This document shows positions 1 to 4,076 of a stretch of 8,027 nt of DNA, piece by piece (position 1 is the first letter of the stretch; every line of letters starts with the position of its first letter). Source of the stretch: Candidatus Moraniibacteriota bacterium (GTDB lineage Bacteria > Patescibacteriota > Minisyncoccia > Moranbacterales > UBA9337); NCBI GenBank assembly GCA_023229615.1, contig JALNYX010000022.1, positions 6,132 to 14,158 of the forward strand, read 5' to 3'. The notes under the pieces are model-generated. The model saw only the letters and a list, made by a program, of their open reading frames with translations, ran no database searches and was not told the DNA's origin. Made by a program: the position numbers and the translations under genes.

Positions 1-402
1 GACTTGCCAGATTATCATTCAACACTTCTTTAACGCCATCTTCGCCTTCATAGAACAAAATTCCCGGCTTTTGCGACGCCAAATTAAATTCAGAAATGAT
101 AGCCGGCAAAACCCCTTCGAGAGCCAGCTTGGCATCCCGCGCCTCTTGCTGTTTCTTTTCGGCGAAATCCCGCAGCTCCAAAGGGTGTTTTATTTCAAAA
201 ACCGCCACTTTCCCCTTTTCTTCTTCTTTCTGGATCAGACCGGACTTCGCCAGATCTTCCAGGACCTTGTAACCAAGCCTCTTTTGAAAGCGGTTTTTTT
301 GGCTATTTTGCCAGCCGGCAATGGACCATTTTTGAGCAAAGTCTCATAAACGGCGGCTTGCGTATAGCTGAGTCCCAATTGGATCAATGATTGTTCAAAC
401 AT
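1..402 (-). pseudogene. TrmB-family transcriptional regulator, frameshifted, 3' end beyond window
   Basis: Read on the minus strand from the ATG at 402-400, the frame begins MFEQSLIQLGLSYTQAAVYE and continues through a winged-helix N-terminus typical of TrmB-type regulators (helix LGLSYTQAAVYETLL, then LPAGKIAKKT). After codon 43 (AGA GGC TTG) the frame breaks and reaches TGA at 237-235. Dropping to the next frame from 271 restores a family-like sequence: YKVLEDLAKSGLIQKEEEKG, then EIKHPLELRDFAEKKQQEA (a coiled-coil-like linker), then GILFYEGEDGVKEVL, the usual start of the sensor region, open to the window edge. The break fits loss of one base in GTTTAC (observed GTTAC, forward 269-273), because LVYKVLEDL is the family-typical recognition-helix sequence. 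It is either a real young frameshift or a sequencing error. TrmB proteins bind DNA and often sense sugars; no ligand can be read here. It has its own strong promoter upstream. Confidence 0.8.
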
Positions 403-428
403 AGTTTTTATCAGATTATTACCCTTTT

Positions 429-457
429 ATTATAGCAAGTCAAAAGAAGTTTGTCAA
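429..457 (-). promoter_or_regulatory. sigma70-type promoter of the TrmB-family gene
   Basis: On the minus strand, TTGACA (457-452) and TATAAT (434-429) are separated by exactly 17 nt: both hexamers match consensus. Transcription would start near 422, about 20 nt before the ATG at 402. Confidence 0.85.
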
Positions 458-470
458 TTTGTTGTGACAA
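451..470. promoter_or_regulatory. Candidate operator palindrome over the -35 box
   Basis: TTGTCA (451-456) and TGACAA (465-470) form an inverted repeat with an 8-nt spacer. The left half overlaps the -35 box of the minus-strand promoter. A dimeric regulator such as the adjacent TrmB-family protein could bind here to autoregulate; that is inference from position only, and part of the symmetry comes from the -35 hexamer itself. Confidence 0.35.
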
Positions 471-496
471 TTTTATGCCTATTTTGAATAGAAAAT

Positions 497-545
497 TGTG
501 GCTTTTTATAGGAATTTAGTGAAATATGCTCTGTTTTTAGCCACA
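497..545. repeat. Inverted repeat upstream of the element's promoter
   Basis: TGTGGCT (497-503) is the exact reverse complement of AGCCACA (539-545), 7 bp with a 35-nt AT-rich interval. It ends 5 nt before the -35 box at 551. It could be an operator, or the edge of the inserted element; nothing decides between these. Confidence 0.35.
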
Positions 546-550
546 TATTA

Positions 551-579
551 TTGACAATTTGGAAAATGTCTGCTATACT
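551..579 (+). promoter_or_regulatory. Consensus promoter of the hairpin-rich element
   Basis: TTGACA (551-556), a 17-nt spacer and TATACT (574-579), with an extended -10 TGC directly before it (571-573). Predicted start near 585-587, at the first hairpin of the structured leader. It is the only strong plus-strand promoter I find before 3982, so it may drive all three downstream ORFs as one transcript. Confidence 0.85.
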
Positions 580-582
580 ACT

Positions 583-1190
583 TTGTTACGATGAAGAACT
601 GCAAAGACAGCCACATCATAACAAGTACATTCAAACAATAAGATTTTATAAACCGGATGCATACAATTTACTTTCGCCCCTATAACATTAGGCGCACGGA
701 GAGAGTGGATTAGAAGATAGGCATCTGGAGAATAAATCTTCTCGTTCGCAATCAGCCATAGGCTGACTAAGGATTGGATGAGATGGAGGAAAAGATAGAT
801 GAACGATCTATCCTTCCCCATCACTCTACTAAGTGCGTGAGATGCTTTGCTCATATCGGAGAGAGAAAAAATATGAGCGGATCACTTCCACCCAAAGACA
901 TCACAATCACCTGATTTTATAAAGAGATCAGTTGCACCCGACGGACTGAACACCCGCTCGGATGCAAAAATCTCTTTAAAAAGAGAGCTAAAATTGTTCT
1001 TTAAATCATCCGATGAATGGTATTTTGCTTATTATTCAATAATACTCAAAATTCCGTTCATCGGGAACGGAAAAATCCAGCAGATTACCTGCTGGTCGTG
1101 AGCGATTGAGTCGAATATCTCCTATAAATTTCCGGTGACGCGGAAGTGAAATGGAGAAAATAAGATAAAATCAGGGGCACGTCAGACCCC
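583..1190 (+). ncRNA. Roughly 600-nt highly structured RNA leader (or separate ncRNA)
   Basis: No credible protein is encoded here, but the stretch is a run of strong hairpins. In order: a 5'-end stem 583-593/614-624 (10 of 11 paired); a multibranch unit closed by 692-697/833-838 and 702-707/822-827, holding hairpins 712-718/736-742, 752-757/761-766 and 782-800/806-822 (GATAGAT/ATCTATC core); 849-856/871-878 (8 bp); a long hairpin 921-928/970-977 with inner 932-941/958-967; 1010-1020/1054-1064 (11 bp, one G-T) with inner 1022-1027/1047-1052; the competing 1052-1059/1065-1072 (8 bp); 1077-1083/1089-1095 (7 bp); 1118-1122/1153-1157 enclosing 1130-1134/1141-1145; and 1174-1177/1187-1190, which abuts the Shine-Dalgarno. 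It starts at a perfect promoter. I do not recognise it as tmRNA, RNase P RNA, 6S RNA or an intron. It may be a long 5' UTR or a separate ornate RNA. Confidence 0.7.
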
Positions 1191-1204
1191 AGGAGAAGAA
1201 TATC

Positions 1205-1735
1205 ATGACTAATATTCAGATCCGCATCGCTCGGGCGATCGACACTACCCGTCGAGTCGTGCCCGGATATTTCGAAAAGACGCTTGCACAGCGTCTGCCG
1301 AAAACCGGCGCGGGCTCGGTCGTGGTAGGGTTTGAGAGCGCGGAAGAGCTCGAAAGAGCTCTCATGGCCGCCAAGTGGGAATCATATTCCCATCCGGCGG
1401 TTATGGCAGGAACCGAGGCCTTCATTACGAAGGATATTCGGGGCCTGCTCGGCGTGATTGACCTCGTCGATATGCCCGCCGACAGTATCGTCTCTCTCGA
1501 CGACCGCAAAAACACCAGCAAAGTGTCCTGCGTAGTCGAGGGTGTTCGGGGCCAGGATGTTGACTTCACGGTCATAATCCTTGGAACCGAGCAGGATGAA
1601 GAGATAGTATTTACTTTTCATCCGGGCGCGCCTGTCCGTCCGTCGCAAGTCCAGGCCGAACCTGGAATGCACGGCCGGCAGGTGACGGTCAAAGAGGCTC
1701 TTGGTATGGGCCTCCAGACCGCCAAGATCGCGTAA
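1205..1735 (+). CDS. Hypothetical protein, 176 aa, first ORF of the structured element
   Basis: I do not recognise this family. The ATG is supported by AGGAG at 1191-1195, 9 nt upstream and directly after the leader's last hairpin. The protein has no signal peptide or membrane span. It looks like a small soluble alpha/beta protein: a basic N-terminus (RIARAIDTTRRVV), a helix at about 43-57 (SAEELERALMAAKWES), beta-like stretches (LLGVIDLVDM at 81-90, VDFTVIILG at 119-127, EIVFTFHPGAPVRPSQV at 133-149) and a last helix VKEALGMGLQTAK. It is clearly GC-richer than flanking genes. The coding sequence is itself a chain of hairpins: 1278-1284/1290-1296, 1345-1351/1356-1362 (GAAA loop), 1364-1372/1396-1404 with inner 1376-1382/1386-1392, 1496-1501/1535-1540 with two inner stems, 1631-1634/1679-1682 with inner TCCAGG/CCTGGA, and 1687-1698/1710-1720. 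This is not expected of an ordinary gene. Confidence 0.75.
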   Translation: MTNIQIRIARAIDTTRRVVPGYFEKTLAQRLPKTGAGSVVVGFESAEELERALMAAKWESYSHPAVMAGTEAFITKDIRGLLGVIDLVDMPADSIVSLDDRKNTSKVSCVVEGVRGQDVDFTVIILGTEQDEEIVFTFHPGAPVRPSQVQAEPGMHGRQVTVKEALGMGLQTAKIA

Positions 1736-1755
1736 GCGTTCTTGGGCTTTCGGCA

Positions 1756-1966
1756 AAGTGGAACCTGCAGAAGGGTTAGCGTCCTTCGTACAGCCACTTA
1801 AAAAACAGGTGTCTCTGGTAAGGAGTATGAGTAAAACCTTGCCTAATTTGATCCACCAACCAATCGGGATCAAAGACAGAGACGGGAGTATGTTCAAGTC
1901 GAACAATACTCGATCTTTCCGACAAAAGATCAAACGGTCGTAAGCCTAGACCGAAGTAATGGGCTT
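1756..1966 (+). other. Hairpin array in the 3' UTR of the first ORF
   Basis: This 210-nt stretch between the stop codon and the first 3' motif is nearly all stem. Hairpins in order: 1756-1774/1783-1799 (AAGTGG, CTG and GAAGG each paired with their complements), 1817-1823/1837-1843 (7 bp with one T-G), 1847-1854/1867-1874 (8 bp perfect), 1886-1895/1901-1911 (10 bp with one bulged A), 1912-1918/1925-1931 (7 bp perfect), 1935-1939/1949-1953 (5 bp), the last competing with 1942-1946/1962-1966. None has a U-tract suited to termination, so this reads as structured RNA, not a string of terminators. No ORF with a ribosome binding site is seen. Confidence 0.7.
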
Positions 1967-1979
1967 AAATTTTAAATAA

Positions 1980-2044
1980 GGGTAAGGCCGTTCATCCTTG
2001 CCCCTTCAATAGAATTCTTATTTCACAATAAAAATTCTTAGAAG
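1980..2044 (+). repeat. Bipartite structured 3' motif, copy A
   Basis: First part: hairpin 1980-1987/1996-2003 (8 bp, one T-G) with loop CCGTTCAT. Second part: CTTC (2004-2007), AAT, AGAATT (2011-2016), a C-A mismatch (2017, 2032), TTATT (2018-2022), loop TCAC, AATAA, AATTCT (2033-2038), TA, GAAG (2041-2044). CTTC pairs with GAAG across an AAT/TA internal loop. Copies B and C have the same architecture. Confidence 0.8.
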
Positions 2045-2063
2045 AAAAAGGACATTAAAAAAA

Positions 2064-2119
2064 GATTTATTTGTTGTTTAAGCTCGAAAAAATTTGTAAG
2101 CTTGGACAACAAATAAATC
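2064..2119 (+). other. 21-bp hairpin before the second ORF
   Basis: 2064-2077 is the exact reverse complement of 2106-2119 (14 bp). The stem continues through two T-G wobbles (2078, 2079 with 2105, 2104) and AAGCT/AGCTT (2080-2084/2099-2103), leaving a 14-nt loop. It is followed by an A-run and the Shine-Dalgarno of the 2140 ORF, so it is not an intrinsic terminator in the sense direction. It may stabilise or control the downstream message. Confidence 0.8.
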
Positions 2120-2139
2120 AAAAAAAAGGGGGTAGGGAC

Positions 2140-2811
2140 ATGGAAACATATGCAGAGTATGTTTCCGGGCTCTACGCCCGGGATATTGCTGACGGCAACA
2201 AGTGCCGTCAGCTTGTAAAAAAGCAATCCGACAAGCACAGCTTGCTTGTCGGATTGCTCCGCCAGGTGGCACGACCTGGCGATCTGGTGGTGGCCCCTGG
2301 GAGTGGTTTTGGCCACGAACAGGGGTTCTTCCCAGAGTTTGACTGGTTGGGGTTGGAGTTTAAATCCCAACTGGTTGCCGAGGCCACTAAGGCTCGGAAG
2401 CTCTGGGGCCACCGAGGAATTTCTCGGCAATGGGATGTATACCAGGACCCATTGCCGGAGGGAAATATCCTTTACCTCTGTCACTTCTGTGGCGGGGGGA
2501 CGGATTTCTCCCTGTTCCAAGCAGCTCAGAAAGGCTACCGTGCCGTAGTCGTTTTGAGTTGTTGTTCGCACCGGATGGTGGACTTGTCTTTGAAAGTCCA
2601 CCAATCCCGGTGCACATCCGCCGAGTGGGAAAAGCTGGCCAAGCTTTCCTCTCGGCGGGGAACCTCGGAGGGCATCGATGCACAGATGCAAATCGATGCC
2701 CTCCGGGGAAAACTCCTGCGCGAGCAGGGGTTTACGGTCTCTCAGGGCTGGTTCCTGGACAGCTCTCTGAGACCATTGCCTGCGGGCGGGTTCATTATTG
2801 CCCGCAGGTAA
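2140..2811 (+). CDS. Putative SAM-dependent methyltransferase (Trm13/Methyltransf_32-like), 223 aa
   Basis: Start ATG 2140 is chosen because GGTAGGG lies just upstream (2131-2137); an in-frame TTG at 2071 sits inside the leader hairpin and lacks a ribosome site. Residues 48-80 (GDLVVAPGSGFGHE, then FDWLGLEF and a helix) resemble methyltransferase motif I and the strand ending in an acidic residue. Residues 113-122 (LCHFCGGGTD) and 136-145 (VVVLSCCSHR) match the H-x-C-G-x-x-[TS]-D and C-C-x-H signatures of the Trm13 and PF13679-type families. Trm13 members 2'-O-methylate tRNA; the substrate here is unknown, and the weak G-rich loop of motif I leaves activity uncertain. The protein is about half the size of eukaryotic Trm13 and lacks its zinc fingers. 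The coding DNA is saturated with perfect hairpins (see findings) and is roughly 58% GC in a sampled line, far above the flanks. It is followed 12 nt later by motif copy B. Confidence 0.7.
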   Translation: METYAEYVSGLYARDIADGNKCRQLVKKQSDKHSLLVGLLRQVARPGDLVVAPGSGFGHEQGFFPEFDWLGLEFKSQLVAEATKARKLWGHRGISRQWDVYQDPLPEGNILYLCHFCGGGTDFSLFQAAQKGYRAVVVLSCCSHRMVDLSLKVHQSRCTSAEWEKLAKLSSRRGTSEGIDAQMQIDALRGKLLREQGFTVSQGWFLDSSLRPLPAGGFIIARR

Positions 2812-2822
2812 AAAGTTCGGAA

Positions 2823-2889
2823 GGGTGAGTACAGTTCAATACTGACCCCTTCAATCAAAATTGCAAATTTATTTGTGATTTTGTAGAAG
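2823..2889 (+). repeat. Bipartite structured 3' motif, copy B
   Basis: First part: hairpin 2823-2831/2840-2848 (9 positions, one G-G mismatch) with loop CAGTTCAA. Second part: CTTC (2849-2852), AAT, CAAAAT (2856-2861), T-G (2862, 2877), GCAAA (2863-2867), loop TTTA, TTTGT, ATTTTG (2878-2883), TA, GAAG (2886-2889). Element lengths are identical to copy A, with different paired bases. Confidence 0.8.
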
Positions 2890-2890
2890 A

Positions 2891-2992
2891 TTGTTCTTTG
2901 AAAAAAATTTCATATTTACTCCATTTTTGCATCACCCTTCCATTTGAAATCGCAAAGTTTTTTGTTGTTTCAAATGGGTGATTCAAAAACAA
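2891..2992 (+). other. Extended hairpin before the third ORF
   Basis: Core: CCATTTGAAA (2940-2949) pairs with 2968-2977, and ATCAC (2931-2935) with GTGAT (2978-2982), leaving a 4-nt bulge. Outer: TTGTT (2891-2895) and TTTGAA (2897-2902) can pair with 2988-2992 and 2982-2987, leaving one bulged C. The position is equivalent to the 2064-2119 hairpin before the previous ORF. Confidence 0.65.
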
Positions 2993-2998
2993 CTAAAA

Positions 2999-3020
2999 GC
3001 CCCACAGGGGCAAGGGAGGG
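2999..3020 (+). promoter_or_regulatory. Short GC hairpin abutting the ribosome binding site of the third ORF
   Basis: GCCCC (2999-3003), ACA, GGGGC (3007-3011) is followed at once by the purine-rich GGGAGGG (3014-3020), only 3 nt before ATG 3024. The first ORF has the same arrangement (GGGG/CCCC at 1174-1190 directly before AGGAG), suggesting a shared translation-initiation design. Confidence 0.5.
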
Positions 3021-3023
3021 AAT

Positions 3024-3728
3024 ATGAACAAGGAGTGGACTATTAAAAACGGCGTCATAGGTACTCATCACAAAAATCGTGCGGGCGAGTATGTCGACTT
3101 TCGTCCATCTGAAAAAATCGGGGTGGATAACTATCTCCGTTCCGACAAAAAAAATTTAGAGGAGATAAACATCATTGTTTATCCACCAAAGGGGCAAACA
3201 ATTTCAGGAGTTGTTGTTTCTGTAGAAAGGATTGAGAAAATCTCGAGTCATCGAGACAATGAAAAAGGTACCGAGTGGATAACGTATCAATTCTTTGCAC
3301 ATTTCCTTGGGCAAGAAATTTCCGCCAAAGTCAGGGGAGGAATAAAATTTTTTGATAAAGAAAAAGAAAAGAAGGAGGATGAAGAAAGAGAAAAGCGGTG
3401 GGCTCAACACAACACCCAAAGGGAAGAGGAAAAGAAATTCCTCGATAGCTTAACTGAGGAAGATGTAATTAACTACCCTCATGATAGGCGTAGGCTCGGC
3501 CGTATGTTCTCTAGAGCACACAATGTTTCTTGGATTGTTGGCCCCGCAGTTCGGGGCTTGTTAAAAGAGAAATTCGGGAACTCTGATGATGTGTATGGCG
3601 AAGATGTGGACAAAGCGGCTGGGCGCTTTTCCACTGAAAACATAAGAACTAAACTCCTCGAAGCAGAGAAAAGAAAGAAGGAGGAAAGAAAGAAAGCCTG
3701 GCTGCTTACCAGGCAAGAGAAAAAATAA
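3024..3728 (+). CDS. Hypothetical charged protein, 234 aa, third ORF of the element
   Basis: I do not recognise this family. ATG 3024 follows GGGAGGG at 3014-3020. No signal peptide or membrane span is seen. The N-terminal half (about 1-108) looks globular and partly beta (INIIVYPPKGQTISGVVVSV, then WITYQFFAHFLGQEISAKV). Residues 109-140 are a highly charged helix (FFDKEKEKKEDEEREKRW), followed by a compact segment (EDVINYPHDRRRLGRMFSRA, SWIVGPAVRGLLKEKFG) and a second Lys/Glu-rich helix to the C-terminus. Such a protein could bind nucleic acid, but no motif proves it. The coding sequence again holds hairpins, fewer than in the first two ORFs: 3122-3130/3179-3187 with 3132-3138/3161-3167, or alternatively 3164-3171/3176-3183; 3241-3246/3251-3256; 3426-3431/3438-3443; 3541-3546/3552-3557; 3606-3617/3624-3634; 3696-3701/3709-3714. 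GC is intermediate between the other two ORFs and the flanks. Motif copy C begins 8 nt after the stop. Confidence 0.75.
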   Translation: MNKEWTIKNGVIGTHHKNRAGEYVDFRPSEKIGVDNYLRSDKKNLEEINIIVYPPKGQTISGVVVSVERIEKISSHRDNEKGTEWITYQFFAHFLGQEISAKVRGGIKFFDKEKEKKEDEEREKRWAQHNTQREEEKKFLDSLTEEDVINYPHDRRRLGRMFSRAHNVSWIVGPAVRGLLKEKFGNSDDVYGEDVDKAAGRFSTENIRTKLLEAEKRKKEERKKAWLLTRQEKK

Positions 3729-3735
3729 CGTTCAC

Positions 3736-3804
3736 GGGCAAGCGTGAGTTCAACCGCTTGCCCCTTCAATAGAAGCTGAATTTTACAATTTTGTTTCTTA
3801 GAAG
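3736..3804 (+). repeat. Bipartite structured 3' motif, copy C
   Basis: First part: hairpin 3736-3744/3755-3763 (9 bp perfect) with loop TGAGTTCAAC; an alternative stem TCACG/CGTGA (3733-3737/3743-3747) competes with it. Second part: CTTC (3764-3767), AAT, AGAAGC (3771-3776), T-T mismatch (3777, 3792), GAATT (3778-3782), loop TTAC, AATTT, GTTTCT (3793-3798), TA, GAAG (3801-3804). Same geometry as copies A and B. Confidence 0.8.
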
Positions 3805-3805
3805 A

Positions 3806-3982
3806 AAAAAACCGCCGCTCAGCTGGCAAAAAGGTATTTTTATTTATCCCGAAACCGCGCTCCGCAAAAGTATTTTGTGCGGCGCGCAACCGAAAAGCGC
3901 GGCGGATAAAACGCGAACCTCTCTCCATTTTGCGGAGAAGGTATGGAAAGATAAAATACCGCCAGCTGAAGGGCGGTTTTTT
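3806..3982. terminator. Large cloverleaf-like structure with terminator ends
   Basis: The outer arms pair over about 30 bp: 3806-3816 with 3972-3982 (11 bp, A6 and T6 at the ends), 3819-3827 with 3961-3969 (9 bp), 3833-3840 with 3953-3960 (8 bp). Inside are a hairpin 3857-3869/3874-3887 (GCGC and CCGCA stems) and another at 3917-3926/3934-3942 (ACCT and TCTCC stems), plus a possible CGCGC/GCGCG pairing. The U-tract on both strands lets it act as a bidirectional terminator between the rightward element and leftward ychF. The internal branching is far more than a terminator needs, so it may also be a small structured RNA or a MITE-like palindrome. No ORF is present. Confidence 0.65.
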
Positions 3983-4076
3983 ACTTATCATTCCTAAACA
4001 AAAAATATTTTCTCGCTATTACAAAAATAACGTCAACTTATTAATTTTTTACTAATTATAAATAAAGAAAATATTT

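Noticed and set aside
71..349. 92-codon plus-strand open frame near the left end
   Set aside because: It is antisense to the TrmB-family gene, lacks a ribosome site, and its translation shows no protein-like pattern.
573..854. 93-codon minus-strand open frame in the leader
   Set aside because: No ribosome site, and it overlaps the promoter and first hairpins of the structured leader. The region is better explained by RNA stems.
583..1190. tmRNA, RNase P RNA, 6S RNA, or a group I or II intron as explanation of the leader
   Set aside because: No tRNA-like ends or tag ORF, no RNase P core sequences, no intron core or domain V signature could be seen by eye. A covariance-model search would settle it.
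1382..1933. 183-codon minus-strand open frame opposite the first ORF
   Set aside because: Palindrome-rich DNA tends to keep the opposite strand open. The sense frame has an AGGAG site and a sensible protein; this one has neither.
1980..2044. Integron attC site or tRNA T-arm (GTTCA loop) as identity of the 3' motif
   Set aside because: The attC core RYYYAAC/GTTRRRY is absent and no full tRNA cloverleaf with a CCA-end stem can be drawn. The resemblance is only of concept or of a short loop.
2071..2139. TTG start at 2071, which would add 23 residues to the methyltransferase-like protein
   Set aside because: It lies inside the 21-bp hairpin, has no Shine-Dalgarno, and adds a low-complexity Lys-rich tail. 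ATG 2140 has GGTAGGG upstream.
2038..2691. 217-codon minus-strand open frame opposite the methyltransferase-like gene
   Set aside because: Same mirror effect of perfect hairpins; the sense strand has the ribosome site and methyltransferase motifs.
583..3804. CRISPR array or tandem direct repeats
   Set aside because: There are no regularly spaced identical repeats. The recurring elements share structure but not sequence.
3479..3991. 170-codon minus-strand open frame near the right end of the element
   Set aside because: It runs through motif copy C and the terminator palindrome and is antisense to the third ORF; no ribosome site or protein-like pattern.
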